Of a stretch of 64,000 nt of DNA, positions 21,376 through 34,868 are shown one piece after another. Every line of letters begins with the position of its first letter. The stretch's first letter is position 1. The position numbers were made by a program, and so were the translations under genes. Where the stretch lies: NCBI RefSeq assembly GCF_012932215.1, contig NZ_CP048788.1, positions 558,001-622,000 of the forward strand. The letters run 5' to 3'. The notes under the pieces are model-generated. The model saw only the letters and a program-made list of their open reading frames with translations. It searched no databases and was not told the DNA's origin. This stretch comes from Roseobacter ponti (GTDB lineage Bacteria > Pseudomonadota > Alphaproteobacteria > Rhodobacterales > Rhodobacteraceae).

Positions 21376-24300
21376 ATGAACCAGGAACTGACAAACAACC
21401 CGTTCAACCCTCTCACGCCGCCCAAGGTATTCGACGAGATCAAAGTCTCGCTCGCATCGCCTGAGCGCATTCTGAGCTGGTCTTTCGGGGAGATCAAAAA
21501 GCCCGAGACCATCAACTACCGGACGTTCAAGCCTGAGCGGGACGGTCTTTTCTGTGCGCGTATCTTTGGCCCGATCAAAGACTACGAATGTCTCTGCGGC
21601 AAATACAAGCGCATGAAGTATCGCGGCGTCGTCTGCGAGAAATGCGGTGTGGAAGTCACGCTGCAGAAGGTACGCCGCGAGCGCATGGGCCACATTGAGC
21701 TGGCCTCGCCCGTTGCCCACATCTGGTTCCTGAAATCGCTGCCGTCGCGCATCGGTCTGATGCTGGACATGACGCTGCGTGATCTGGAGCGGGTTCTCTA
21801 TTTCGAAAACTATGTGGTGATCGAGCCGGGCCTCACAGACCTCACCTACGGTCAGATGATGACCGAAGAAGAGTATATGGATGCTCAGGATGCCTTCGGC
21901 ATGGACGCTTTCACTGCCAACATCGGTGCTGAAGCGATCCGCGAAATGCTGGCCGCAATTGATCTTGAGGCCGAAGCAGAGCAACTGCGTGCGGACCTCA
22001 AAGAGGCCACAGGTGAGCTCAAGCCCAAGAAGATCATCAAACGCCTGAAGGTGGTTGAGTCCTTCCTGGAATCCGGAAACCGTCCGGAGTGGATGGTGCT
22101 GACGGTGATCCCCGTGATCCCGCCGGAACTGCGCCCGCTGGTGCCGCTGGATGGCGGTCGCTTTGCGACGTCTGACCTCAACGATCTCTACCGTCGCGTG
22201 ATCAACCGCAACAACCGTCTGAAGCGTCTGATTGAGCTGCGCGCGCCCGATATCATCGTGCGTAACGAAAAGCGGATGCTGCAGGAATCTGTGGATGCGC
22301 TCTTTGACAACGGCCGTCGTGGCCGCGTGATCACCGGTGCCAACAAGCGTCCGCTGAAATCGCTCTCCGACATGCTGAAAGGCAAACAGGGTCGTTTCCG
22401 TCAGAACCTTCTGGGAAAACGCGTCGACTTCTCGGGCCGTTCGGTTATCGTGACCGGTCCGGAACTGAAACTACATCAGTGTGGTCTGCCCAAAAAGATG
22501 GCGCTCGAACTCTTCAAGCCGTTCATCTATTCTCGCCTCGAGGCCAAAGGTCTCTCCAGCACCGTGAAACAGGCCAAGAAACTGGTTGAAAAAGAACGGC
22601 CCGAGGTCTGGGATATTCTGGATGAAGTGATCCGTGAACATCCGGTGATGCTGAACCGTGCACCTACATTGCACCGTCTTGGCATTCAGGCGTTCGAACC
22701 CGTGCTGATCGAAGGCAAGGCGATCCAGCTGCACCCGCTCGTCTGTTCGGCATTTAACGCCGACTTCGACGGTGACCAGATGGCCGTGCACGTGCCGCTG
22801 TCGCTTGAAGCTCAGCTTGAAGCGCGCGTTCTGATGATGTCCACGAACAACGTTCTGTCGCCTGCAAACGGCGCACCGATCATCGTGCCGTCGCAGGATA
22901 TGATCCTTGGTCTCTACTATACCACACTGGAGCGTGAGGGCATGCCGGGTGAAGGCATGGTATTCGGCTCCGTCGAGGAAGTTCAGCACGCGCTGGATGC
23001 CGGCATGGTGCACCTGCACTCAAAGATCACGGCCCGGATCCCGCAGATCGACGAAAACGGTCTTGAGGTCATGAAGCGGTTTGAAACGACGCCCGGGCGG
23101 ATCCGTCTTGGCGCGCTGCTGCCGCTGAATGCCAAGGCACCGTTCGAGCTGGTCAACCGCCTGCTGCGTAAGAAAGAAGTGCAGCAGGTTATCGATACCG
23201 TTTACCGGTACTGCGGTCAGAAAGAGTCTGTCATTTTCTGTGATCAGATCATGACAATGGGCTTCCGTGAAGCGTTCAAGGCCGGGATTTCCTTCGGCAA
23301 GGACGACATGCTGATCCCCGATACCAAATGGCCGATCGTCGAAGAGACGCGCGAGCTGGTAAAGGATTTCGAGCAGCAGTACATGGACGGTCTGATCACT
23401 CAGGGCGAGAAGTACAACAAAGTGGTCGATGCCTGGTCGAAGTGTAACGACAAGGTCACCGACGCGATGATGGGCTCAATCTCTGCCAGCCAGCGCAACG
23501 AGGCCGGTGCTGAAATGGAACCGAACTCGGTCTACATGATGGCGCACTCCGGTGCGCGGGGCTCGGTGACGCAGATGAAACAGCTCGGCGGGATGCGCGG
23601 CCTGATGGCCAAGCCGAACGGCGACATCATCGAAACACCGATCATCTCGAACTTCAAAGAAGGTCTGACCGTTCTGGAGTACTTCAACTCCACCCACGGT
23701 GCCCGTAAGGGTCTGTCGGATACCGCTCTTAAAACGGCGAACTCAGGTTACCTGACACGTCGTCTGGTGGACGTCGCACAGGACTGCATCGTGCGCATGA
23801 ACGACTGTGGCACAGAGACGTCGATCACGGCCGTGGCCGCGGTCAATGATGGTGAGGTTGTTTCTTCGCTGTCCGAGCGCATTCTGGGTCGTGTGGTCGC
23901 GGAAGACATCATGCGTCCGGGCACGGATGAGGTGCTGCTCGCTGCCGGCACTCTCATCGATGAGCGGATGGCGGATGCTGTGGAAGAGGCCGGTGTGGCC
24001 TCCGCGCGGATCCGCAGCCCGCTGACCTGTGAGGCCGAAGAGGGCGTCTGCGCCATGTGCTACGGTCGTGACCTTGCACGCGGTACAATGGTCAACACCG
24101 GTGAAGCTGTCGGCATTATTGCCGCGCAGTCGATCGGTGAGCCCGGTACACAGCTGACGATGCGGACATTCCACATCGGCGGCGTGGCCCAGGGTGGTCA
24201 GCAGTCGTTCCTGGAGGCCAGCCATTCCGGCAAGGTCGTCTTTGACAACGCCTCGACCCTTGAGAACGCCTCCGGCGAGATCATGGTGATGGGCCGGAAC

Positions 24301-25623
24301 ATGAAGCTGATCATTCAGGACGAGAACGGCGAGGAACGTGCCAGCCACAAGGTCGGTTACGGCACCAAGCTCTTTGTGACCGATGGCCAGGACGTGAAAC
24401 GCGGCGACAAGCTCTTTGAGTGGGATCCCTATACGCTGCCGATCATCGCGGAGAAATCCGGTACGGCTAAGTTTGTTGACCTTGTCAGCGGCATCGCGGT
24501 GCGGGACGAGACCGACGATGCAACCGGTATGACACAGAAGATCGTCATCGACTGGCGTGCAGCCCCCAAAGGCAACGAGCTCAAGCCGGAGATCATTCTG
24601 GTGGATGGCGATGGTGAGCCTGTGCGCAACGATGCGGGCAACCCTGTGACCTATCCGATGTCTGTGGATGCGGTTCTCTCCATTGAGGATGGCGCCGAGA
24701 TCCAGGCCGGTGACGTTGTTGCGCGGATCCCGCGTGAAGGCGCCAAGACCAAGGACATCACCGGTGGTCTGCCGCGTGTGGCCGAACTCTTTGAGGCACG
24801 TCGTCCCAAAGATCACGCCATTATCGCCGAAATCGACGGCTATGTGCGTTACGGTAAGGATTACAAAAACAAGCGCCGTATCGCGATTGAGTCCGCCGAA
24901 GATCCGGACACAAAGGTCGAATACATGGTGCCCAAGGGCAAACACATTCCCGTCGCGGAAGGTGATTTTGTCCAGAAGGGCGATTACATCATGGACGGCA
25001 ATCCGGCACCGCATGACATTCTGGCCATTATGGGTGTCGAAGCGCTGGCGGATTACATGATCGACGAGGTGCAGGACGTCTACCGCCTGCAGGGTGTTAA
25101 GATCAACGACAAGCACATCGAGGTCATCGTGCGTCAGATGCTGCAGAAGTGGGAGATCCAGGACTCCGGTGACACGACGCTGCTGAAAGGTGAACACGTC
25201 GATAAGCAGGAGTTTGATCAGGCCAATGAAAAGGCACTGGCCAAAGGCGGACGTCCTGCACAGGGCGAGCCTATTCTCCTGGGCATCACCAAGGCGTCGC
25301 TTCAGACCCGCAGCTTTATCTCGGCGGCCTCCTTCCAGGAGACCACCCGGGTTCTTACCGAAGCCTCGGTGCAGGGTAAGAAAGACAAGCTTGTCGGTCT
25401 GAAAGAGAACGTCATCGTGGGCCGTCTGATCCCGGCCGGCACCGGTGGTGCGACCATGAAGGTCCGCCGCGTGGCGCAGGATCGCGACAATGTCGTGATC
25501 GAAGCGCGCCGCGAGGAGGCCGAAGCGGCCGCCGCTCTGGCAGCTCCCTCAGCGGATGATGACATGGTCGGTGGCGATGTCTTCGACCAGGTGATCCCGG
25601 CAGACGAAGACAGCCGCGACTGA
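21376..25623 (+). CDS. rpoC: DNA-directed RNA polymerase subunit beta'
   Basis: RpoC contains the catalytic Mg2+ site. The 1415-residue protein shows the N-terminal zinc ribbon ([20 protein letters not shown], near residue 72), the active-site [12 protein letters not shown] at about residue 461, a second zinc site ([13 protein letters not shown] with an upstream Cys), and the trigger-loop region TMRTFHIGG. The ATG at 21376 is preferred over an in-frame TTG two codons earlier because AAGGA is well spaced from it. A strong terminator follows, ending the rpoBC transcript. Confidence 0.99.
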   Translation: MNQELTNNPFNPLTPPKVFDEIKVSLASPERILSWSFGEIKKPETINYRTFKPERDGLFCARIFGPIKDYECLCGKYKRMKYRGVVCEKCGVEVTLQKVRRERMGHIELASPVAHIWFLKSLPSRIGLMLDMTLRDLERVLYFENYVVIEPGLTDLTYGQMMTEEEYMDAQDAFGMDAFTANIGAEAIREMLAAIDLEAEAEQLRADLKEATGELKPKKIIKRLKVVESFLESGNRPEWMVLTVIPVIPPELRPLVPLDGGRFATSDLNDLYRRVINRNNRLKRLIELRAPDIIVRNEKRMLQESVDALFDNGRRGRVITGANKRPLKSLSDMLKGKQGRFRQNLLGKRVDFSGRSVIVTGPELKLHQCGLPKKMALELFKPFIYSRLEAKGLSSTVKQAKKLVEKERPEVWDILDEVIREHPVMLNRAPTLHRLGIQAFEPVLIEGKAIQLHPLVCSAFNADFDGDQMAVHVPLSLEAQLEARVLMMSTNNVLSPANGAPIIVPSQDMILGLYYTTLEREGMPGEGMVFGSVEEVQHALDAGMVHLHSKITARIPQIDENGLEVMKRFETTPGRIRLGALLPLNAKAPFELVNRLLRKKEVQQVIDTVYRYCGQKESVIFCDQIMTMGFREAFKAGISFGKDDMLIPDTKWPIVEETRELVKDFEQQYMDGLITQGEKYNKVVDAWSKCNDKVTDAMMGSISASQRNEAGAEMEPNSVYMMAHSGARGSVTQMKQLGGMRGLMAKPNGDIIETPIISNFKEGLTVLEYFNSTHGARKGLSDTALKTANSGYLTRRLVDVAQDCIVRMNDCGTETSITAVAAVNDGEVVSSLSERILGRVVAEDIMRPGTDEVLLAAGTLIDERMADAVEEAGVASARIRSPLTCEAEEGVCAMCYGRDLARGTMVNTGEAVGIIAAQSIGEPGTQLTMRTFHIGGVAQGGQQSFLEASHSGKVVFDNASTLENASGEIMVMGRNMKLIIQDENGEERASHKVGYGTKLFVTDGQDVKRGDKLFEWDPYTLPIIAEKSGTAKFVDLVSGIAVRDETDDATGMTQKIVIDWRAAPKGNELKPEIILVDGDGEPVRNDAGNPVTYPMSVDAVLSIEDGAEIQAGDVVARIPREGAKTKDITGGLPRVAELFEARRPKDHAIIAEIDGYVRYGKDYKNKRRIAIESAEDPDTKVEYMVPKGKHIPVAEGDFVQKGDYIMDGNPAPHDILAIMGVEALADYMIDEVQDVYRLQGVKINDKHIEVIVRQMLQKWEIQDSGDTTLLKGEHVDKQEFDQANEKALAKGGRPAQGEPILLGITKASLQTRSFISAASFQETTRVLTEASVQGKKDKLVGLKENVIVGRLIPAGTGGATMKVRRVAQDRDNVVIEARREEAEAAAALAAPSADDDMVGGDVFDQVIPADEDSRD

Positions 25624-25647
25624 TCACATCAGGCTGGACTGAAAAAG

Positions 25648-25680
25648 AAACCCCCGCCGGTCACCCGGCGGGGGTTTTTC
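25648..25680 (+). terminator. Intrinsic terminator after rpoC
   Basis: A perfect 13-bp stem (AAACCCCCGCCGG / CCGGCGGGGGTTT) with loop TCAC ends in a T run, 25 bases after the rpoC stop. Confidence 0.95.
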
Positions 25681-25820
25681 GTTTCGGGCATTGGGTTCGC
25701 AGATCCCGGAAGCCTCTGCTGCCGCAGGACACAGGGTCTTTGCATCGCCCGTGACATTACAGGGTTGGACCTTGTCCGGAATGCGTCATAGGGATGGTGC
25801 GGGATCAAAAGGGACACAGC

Positions 25821-26687
25821 ATGTCGCCAAATCTGACCGGAGCCATTCTGATGATGGTTTCGATGGCCTGTTTCACCATAAATGACGCGTTTCTGAAGGC
25901 GGCGGGCGGAGCACTGCCGCTCTTTCAGCTGCTGTTTCTGCGGGGGATTTTTTCCAGTCTTCTGATCGGCGGACTGGCCTGGCAGCGCGGGTCCCTGCGG
26001 ATCGCCGTTTCAACTCAGGACCGGCGACTGATCGCGCTGCGCTCGGTGGCAGAGGTTGCTGCGGCCTATTTCTTTGTGACTGCTCTGCTGGAAATGCCGC
26101 TGGCGAATGTCACGGCGATCCTTCAGGTGCTGCCGCTGACGGTGACGCTCGGATCGGCGGTGTTTTTTCAGGAACCGGTTGGCTGGCGGCGGTTTCTGGC
26201 GATCGGGATCGGGTTTGCCGGGATGCTGCTGATCGTACGCCCGGGCACAGATGGCTTTAACGTCTGGTCCTTATATGCGCTCATTGCAGTCATCTGCGTG
26301 ACGGTTCGGGACCTTTCGACCCGACGGTTGTCGCCCGGTGTGCCGTCTTTGCTAGTCACGCTGAGTGCGTCGGTCACGGTTCTGGTGGCTGCCGGCCTTG
26401 CGTCGCTGACCATCACCTGGGCACCGGTGACGCCCTGGCTGGGCGGGCTTGTCCTTGCCTCATCCGTATTCATCGTGGGAGGCTACTTCTTTTCGGTGCA
26501 GGTGATGCGGGCAGGAGACGTGAGTTTCATCGCACCCTTCCGCTATACCGGTCTGATCTGGGCGCTGGCGCTGGGATGGTTTGTTTTCGGCGACTGGCCG
26601 GCGCCGCTGACCCTGGCCGGGGCGGCGATCATCGTGGCGACCGGGCTTTTTACCCTATACCGTGAACGCAGCCTGATGCGCCGGTGA
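25821..26687 (+). CDS. EamA/DMT-family transporter
   Basis: This is a 288-residue inner-membrane protein with ten predicted helices arranged as two EamA repeats; the first begins GAILMMVSMACFTINDAFLKA and the second includes SLYALIAVICVTVRDLSTRRLSPG. DMT transporters of this type export or import small metabolites, and the substrate cannot be told from sequence. The ATG at 25821 is chosen because AAAGGGAC lies nine bases upstream and hydrophobic sequence starts soon after. Its 3' end overlaps the opposing rhamnosyltransferase-like gene by 33 bases. Confidence 0.85.
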   Translation: MSPNLTGAILMMVSMACFTINDAFLKAAGGALPLFQLLFLRGIFSSLLIGGLAWQRGSLRIAVSTQDRRLIALRSVAEVAAAYFFVTALLEMPLANVTAILQVLPLTVTLGSAVFFQEPVGWRRFLAIGIGFAGMLLIVRPGTDGFNVWSLYALIAVICVTVRDLSTRRLSPGVPSLLVTLSASVTVLVAAGLASLTITWAPVTPWLGGLVLASSVFIVGGYFFSVQVMRAGDVSFIAPFRYTGLIWALALGWFVFGDWPAPLTLAGAAIIVATGLFTLYRERSLMRR

Positions 26688-27485
26688 GAAAAGCCGGCGA
26701 ACCTCGTCTGCATCCACATTGAAGGCCATGCGAAAGTAGTCCTCGTGGTCCTTGTCGAGCAGGGTGGTTTTTACGGGGCGCGCGGCCGACTTCTGGCGCG
26801 AGTCGTTATACTCAGTGTGTCCGCGTATCATCATATCCTCGCCGGGAAAGGACAGCACGGGCATCCGTTCCCAGATGCGCGAATGGTTGAAGTTCATCAC
26901 AGTAAGGCGGGTGCGGGGCTGCAGCATGACCGCAAGTCCGGGCGTCCAGCAGCGTTCGCGCACGGGTGCTGCGCTGATGCCATCCGGTCCGGAATGCACG
27001 ACGAAACCCTGGTTGAAATCGATCGCAAGGCTGCGGTGATCAGAAAGCACCGGCAGGGCCTGACCCGCGCGGCGGCGCAGTTCGGCTACAAAATGCAGCG
27101 CCACCGCGTCGTCATCATCCAGCCGGAACTGAAGGCAGGGCGATTTGCTGCGCGCGCGCTCAGCATTTATTACACCGCTCATAACGCGCCGGTGCTTGCC
27201 GGGGGCATGCTCGCGGATCACAATCTGTGGCACATCGGCGACCAGCTCCTGCAAGCGGGATTTATAGGTCCGCGGCATGGTGTCACCGATTACAATGATG
27301 AAGGTAAAATCGCCATCTGTCTGGGCGCGGATGCAGGGCAAGGTATATGCTTCGAAGGTTGCAAACCGCGATGCCATCCGCTCCGGGGCCCAGAGGCTTT
27401 TCATGCGGTCTTCGGGACTTGGATGCGTGACCTGAAACCCGCCGATGGCGGGATAGGAAAACCGGCAAAGGCCAATGACCTGCAT
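26655..27485 (-). CDS. Putative rhamnosyltransferase-like glycosyltransferase
   Basis: The 276-residue protein resembles the Rhamno_transf family (PF11316) of small glycosyltransferase-like proteins. It opens MQVIGLCRFSYPAIGGFQV, has FTFIIVIGDTMP, and the acidic cluster QFRLDDDDAVA near residue 115, which fits a metal/nucleotide-sugar DxD site of a GT-A fold. Rhamnose specificity is only a family label. The start at 27485 is set by this conserved N-terminus. The longer frame adds 31 residues without similarity. It converges on the EamA gene with a 33-base overlap of coding ends. Confidence 0.7.
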   Translation of the reverse strand: MQVIGLCRFSYPAIGGFQVTHPSPEDRMKSLWAPERMASRFATFEAYTLPCIRAQTDGDFTFIIVIGDTMPRTYKSRLQELVADVPQIVIREHAPGKHRRVMSGVINAERARSKSPCLQFRLDDDDAVALHFVAELRRRAGQALPVLSDHRSLAIDFNQGFVVHSGPDGISAAPVRERCWTPGLAVMLQPRTRLTVMNFNHSRIWERMPVLSFPGEDMMIRGHTEYNDSRQKSAARPVKTTLLDKDHEDYFRMAFNVDADEVRRLFSPAHQAAFTV

Positions 27486-27568
27486 CTCGCTGCGTCCCTT
27501 CGTTTCCGTGATCGGGCTGCAGCCACCATTGCAGCGCTGATGCACGGAGACAAGATCGGAGGGGGCTG

Positions 27569-27597
27569 TTGACACCACGGGCGACTCCTTTTATACG
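27569..27597 (+). promoter_or_regulatory. Strong candidate promoter of the str operon
   Basis: TTGACA and TATACG with an exact 17-base spacer form the best sigma70 promoter match in the window. Transcription would start near 27604 and yield an rpsL leader of about 275 bases. It lies just upstream of the rhamnosyltransferase-like gene, which is on the other strand. Confidence 0.65.
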
Positions 27598-27692
27598 CGC
27601 GACATCTCGAAGGCAGGAGCACTCTGTCCTTTGAAATCAAAATGAAGTGGTCACGATCCGGCCCCCTATCGGCCCGATCCTCTGTAAACCCA

Positions 27693-27733
27693 CCGCGTCG
27701 TTTCCCCGGTACGGAAACGGAGGCGGTTTTTTT
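27693..27733 (+). terminator. Terminator-like hairpin inside the rpsL leader
   Basis: CCGC..CGTTTCC pairs with GGAAACG..GCGG around a 7-base loop, and a run of seven T follows. It lies about 90 bases into the predicted leader and 146 bases before rpsL, with no plus-strand gene before it that needs ending. A second perfect 8-bp hairpin (GCACAAAG/CTTTGTGC, 27824-27844) lies closer to rpsL, and a weaker GATC..GGCC-type stem precedes the terminator at 27655-27679. The rest of the 393-base gap holds the promoter and nothing else recognised. Confidence 0.55.
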
Positions 27734-27878
27734 GTTGTCGCGGGTACATGCGCGGCAAGAGACAAACGCGCATCCGCGCACCGGACGGCCCTGTGGACGC
27801 ATGTGGCTGTGACAACTGAAACCGCACAAAGGGCGTCTTTGTGCACACATATGTGAGCTAAACGGGGAACCAACCGGA

Positions 27879-28250
27879 ATGCCAACGATCCAGCAGCTGA
27901 TCCGCAAACCGCGGCAGCCAAAAATTAAACGTTCAAAGTCCATGCACCTGCAGGAATGCCCGCAGAAGCGTGGCGTTTGTACGCGTGTTTACACAACCAC
28001 ACCGAAAAAGCCGAACTCGGCGATGCGGAAAGTGGCGAAGGTCCGTCTGACCAATGGCTTTGAAGTCATCAGCTACATCCCGGGCGAGAGCCACAACCTT
28101 CAGGAGCACTCCGTGGTTCTGATCCGTGGCGGTCGTGTGAAAGACCTTCCCGGTGTGCGTTACCACATCCTGCGCGGTGTCCTGGATACTCAGGGCGTGA
28201 AAGACCGTAAGCAGCGTCGTTCGAAATACGGCGCCAAGCGTCCGAAGTAA
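27879..28250 (+). CDS. rpsL: 30S ribosomal protein S12
   Basis: S12 sits at the decoding centre. The 123-residue protein starts [13 protein letters not shown] and carries [22 protein letters not shown] with the wild-type lysine at the classical streptomycin position and a normal PGVRYH region, so no streptomycin-resistance change is visible. It is the first gene of the str operon, followed by rpsG after 12 bases. Confidence 0.99.
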   Translation: MPTIQQLIRKPRQPKIKRSKSMHLQECPQKRGVCTRVYTTTPKKPNSAMRKVAKVRLTNGFEVISYIPGESHNLQEHSVVLIRGGRVKDLPGVRYHILRGVLDTQGVKDRKQRRSKYGAKRPK

Positions 28251-28733
<483 letters not shown>

Positions 28734-28796
28734 TTATTTCGCGCCCTCGCTGAAGGGCGCGATCAACCGTTTCAGATATTCTGAGGAAGCAGCTCC

Positions 28797-30923
<2,127 letters not shown>

Positions 30924-30930
30924 CGACGTC

Positions 30931-30971
30931 GCCCCGGCGGGGCGGCCAAAAGGCGCGCCCCGGGGCGCGCC
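30931..30971 (+). other. GC-rich inverted repeats between fusA and tuf
   Basis: GCCCC/GGGGC with a 3-base loop (30931-30943) is followed by a perfect 20-base palindrome, GGCGCGCCCC GGGGCGCGCC, at 30952-30971. No T run follows, so termination is unlikely. It may act in mRNA processing or as a transcription pause. The palindrome is absent upstream of the other tuf copy. Confidence 0.7.
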
Positions 30972-31025
30972 GATATCAGACACCGGCGGCCGGACCGCCA
31001 CAAAGAACACCCCAAGGAGGCCATC

Positions 31026-32201
<1,176 letters not shown>

Positions 32202-32248
32202 GCCCGCGCGTGCTGCGACCCGGTCGCAGCCACACGGCAGAGACAAAG

Positions 32249-32281
32249 AAAAGGCCGCAGCACACCCGCTGCGGCCTTTTT
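32249..32281 (+). terminator. Intrinsic terminator after tuf copy 2
   Basis: The same 13-bp stem and T run as after copy 1, at the end of the str operon. It separates str from the minus-strand aldehyde dehydrogenase gene that ends 64 bases later. Confidence 0.92.
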
Positions 32282-32344
32282 GCTGTCGGACAGGTGCCGG
32301 TCGTGTGGCAACCCTGCATGAGACCCGGCGGGGCAGACGGACGA

Positions 32345-33823
32345 TCAGCGCATAACAAACGGATTGGCCATCGGTGCGTCTGACGTGCTGATCCACGTCG
32401 TCTTGGTGCGCGTGTAATCACAGATCGCTTCCATGCCGGCCTCCCGACCGTATCCGGACTGGTCGTAGCCACCGAACGGCGCAATCGGGGATACTGCGCG
32501 GTAAGTGTTGACCCAGCATATCCCTGCCTTCAGCCGCGCCGATACCCGGTGCGCACGGGCCACGTTTTGAGTAAATACACCGGAGCCGAGGCCAAAGGGC
32601 GTGTTGTTGGCTATCGCAATCGCTTCTTCCTCGGAGTCAAAGGCCAGGAGCGACATGACAGGCCCGAACATCTCAACTTTCAGCGTTTCGGTGTCTGCAT
32701 CGGCACATTCCACAAGTGTCGGCGCCATGTAATTGCCGGGCCGCTGCAGCCGCGCGCCGCCAAACCGTATCGTCGCGCCACCGGCGACGGCAGCGGCAAG
32801 CGTTTCCTCAATTTTCGTGATCTGACCGGCCGTGCACAGCGGACCGATCTGAGTGTCGGGCTCAAGAGGATCACCAATTATCACCGCCGCCATCTTTTCT
32901 TCGATTTTCTCGGCGACGGCTTTGAGCACGGAGCGATGCACGAGGCCCCGTGTACCGGCAACACAGCTTTGCCCCGACGCGCCGAAATTGCCCGCGATCA
33001 GACCGTTGGCCGCCCCGTCAAGATCTGCATCCTCAAAGACGATAACGGGCGACTTGCCACCCAGTTCCAGTGTGGTGACCGCGAAGTTCTCCGCTGAATT
33101 GCGCACCACATGCCGCGCAGCTTCCGGACCGCCGGTAAAGGCGATACGATCGACATCGGGATGGCGTGTCAGCGGGATAGCACAGTTTTCAGCGTCACCT
33201 GTAATCACAGAGACAACGCCCGGCGGGAAGCCTGCCTGTTCAATCAGCCGCGCGAATTCGAACAGCGGCGCGGGAGCAGTTTCGGAGGCTTTCAACACCA
33301 CCGCGCAGCCCGCCGCAAGCGCCGGTCCGAGCTTTGTCGCTGTCAGGAACATCTGGGCATTCCAGGGCACAATCGCGGCCACCACACCGATCGGCTCGCG
33401 TCGCGTAAAAACGTGCATGTCCGGTTTATCGATGGGCAGCACGGCACCCTCGATCTTGTCAGCCAGACCGGCGTAATAGCGATAGTAATCGCCGACATAG
33501 GCCGACTGGCTGGCCGTCTCCGCCAGCAGTTTACCGCTGTCGGTCGTCTCGATCCGGCCGATTTCCTGCGCATTCTCTTCGATCAGCCCGGCGAGGCGAT
33601 AGAGGAGTTTTCCTCTTTGCGTCTGGGTCATGTCACGCCAGACAGGGTCATTCAGCACACGCCGAGCCGCACCTATGGCACGGTCCACGTCTGCCTTTGA
33701 GGCGCAGGCGAATGTGGCCCAGTCCCGCCCTGTTGCGGGGTTCTGCGATGTCATGACCTGGCCTTCCGAGCCCTCGCTCCGGCTGCCGTCTATGAAAAGC
33801 TGATAATGCGGTTTTTTATCCAT
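32345..33823 (-). CDS. NAD(P)-dependent aldehyde dehydrogenase
   Basis: A 492-residue ALDH-superfamily enzyme that oxidises an aldehyde to the acid. The nucleophile is Cys287 in GASGQSCVAG, the general base Glu253 in LELGGKSP, and the FTGG cofactor motif precedes them at residues 229-232. It resembles betaine-aldehyde or semialdehyde dehydrogenases, but specificity is not readable. I use the ATG at 33823 because GAGGG lies five bases upstream. An ATG at 33835 would overlap the preceding stop as ATGA and is a real alternative. It is the last gene of the five-gene minus-strand operon and probably handles the aldehyde formed upstream in the pathway. Confidence 0.88.
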   Translation of the reverse strand: MDKKPHYQLFIDGSRSEGSEGQVMTSQNPATGRDWATFACASKADVDRAIGAARRVLNDPVWRDMTQTQRGKLLYRLAGLIEENAQEIGRIETTDSGKLLAETASQSAYVGDYYRYYAGLADKIEGAVLPIDKPDMHVFTRREPIGVVAAIVPWNAQMFLTATKLGPALAAGCAVVLKASETAPAPLFEFARLIEQAGFPPGVVSVITGDAENCAIPLTRHPDVDRIAFTGGPEAARHVVRNSAENFAVTTLELGGKSPVIVFEDADLDGAANGLIAGNFGASGQSCVAGTRGLVHRSVLKAVAEKIEEKMAAVIIGDPLEPDTQIGPLCTAGQITKIEETLAAAVAGGATIRFGGARLQRPGNYMAPTLVECADADTETLKVEMFGPVMSLLAFDSEEEAIAIANNTPFGLGSGVFTQNVARAHRVSARLKAGICWVNTYRAVSPIAPFGGYDQSGYGREAGMEAICDYTRTKTTWISTSDAPMANPFVMR

Positions 33824-33831
33824 CGGATCCC

Positions 33832-34866
33832 TCATCTGAAAGCCGGCATGACGTCGTTGATAAACCGCCCGAGCGATGCGCGTTTGCGCTCAAAGCTCAT
33901 GCCGCTGTCAATCCAGAACGCATATTCATCATACCCGAGATCTTCATATTTTCTGATCTTTTCGATGATTTCATCCGCCGTGCCAATGGTCAGGTCGCGC
34001 GCCATATTTTCCGGTGCCATCATCGTGTTGGACGCCATCTCTTCATCAGACAGCGGTGCGATCAGACCTTTTTCGACTGGGCGCTTGTTCTGAAACCATG
34101 CTCCGAAATGACAGTAAAAGCGTGATAACTCACGCGCGGCCTGTGCGACATCCTCGGCGTCGGAGCCGACATAGCTATGATGCAACAGCATGATCTTCGG
34201 GCGCGGCCCGTCATATCCGGCGCATGCTTGATTGAAACGGCCCATCAGCGTTTCAATTTCCTGCAGGCCCTGCCAAAGGGGCGTCACCTGAATATTGAAG
34301 CCGTTCCTGACGCCGAATTCGTGACTGTTCGGGTCCCTCGCTGCAATCCAGATCGGCGGGCCACCGTCCTGCACGGGTCCGGGCACCGCCGTCGTGGCGG
34401 GAAAGCTGTAAAACTCCCCTTCATGTGCACAGTCTCCGGCCCAGAGTTTCGGCAGCAAAGACGCGGTTTCCCGCATTCTCTGACCGGCCTCCCAGGCATC
34501 CATACCCGGCATCAGTCGCTCGTATTCGTAAGAATATGCTCCCCTTGCAATGCCAAGCTCAATCCGTCCGCCGGTCATAAGATCGGCTGCTGCGGCTTCA
34601 CCTGCCAGTTTGATCGGATGCCAGAACGGCGCGATGACCGTCCCCGTTCCCAGTCTGACGTTCTTTGTGTGGGCGGCGATATTAACCAGCGACATCAGGG
34701 GATTGGGCGCGATCGTGAATTCCATCCCGTGGTGCTCACCTGTCCAGACCGCGCGCATCCCTCCTTCATCGGCCATTCTGCACAGGGCAAGCAGTTCTTC
34801 GTTGAGTTGAGCGTGCGGCTGGTCCGGTGTCAGGAGTTCCATATGCGCAAAGAGTGAAAACTCCAT
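33832..34866 (-). CDS. Luciferase-like (LLM) flavin-dependent monooxygenase
   Basis: The 344-residue protein is a TIM-barrel flavin-dependent monooxygenase of the bacterial luciferase family. It begins MEFSLFAHMELLTPDQPHAQ and has AVWTGEHHGMEFTIAPNP (residues 39-56), VRLGTGTVIAPFWHP and GRIELGIARGAY, the regular family blocks. Such enzymes use FMNH2 and oxygen to attack carbonyls, rings or C-N/C-S bonds, and need a separate reductase. A flavin reductase gene ends two bases upstream, so the pair probably forms a two-component system. The substrate is unknown. Confidence 0.88.
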   Translation of the reverse strand: MEFSLFAHMELLTPDQPHAQLNEELLALCRMADEGGMRAVWTGEHHGMEFTIAPNPLMSLVNIAAHTKNVRLGTGTVIAPFWHPIKLAGEAAAADLMTGGRIELGIARGAYSYEYERLMPGMDAWEAGQRMRETASLLPKLWAGDCAHEGEFYSFPATTAVPGPVQDGGPPIWIAARDPNSHEFGVRNGFNIQVTPLWQGLQEIETLMGRFNQACAGYDGPRPKIMLLHHSYVGSDAEDVAQAARELSRFYCHFGAWFQNKRPVEKGLIAPLSDEEMASNTMMAPENMARDLTIGTADEIIEKIRKYEDLGYDEYAFWIDSGMSFERKRASLGRFINDVMPAFR

Positions 34867-34868
34867 GT

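Noticed and set aside
27647-27856. 69-codon frame in the rpsL leader as a leader peptide
   Set aside because: It starts with GTG without a Shine-Dalgarno sequence, spans the terminator-like hairpin, and shows no run of regulatory codons.
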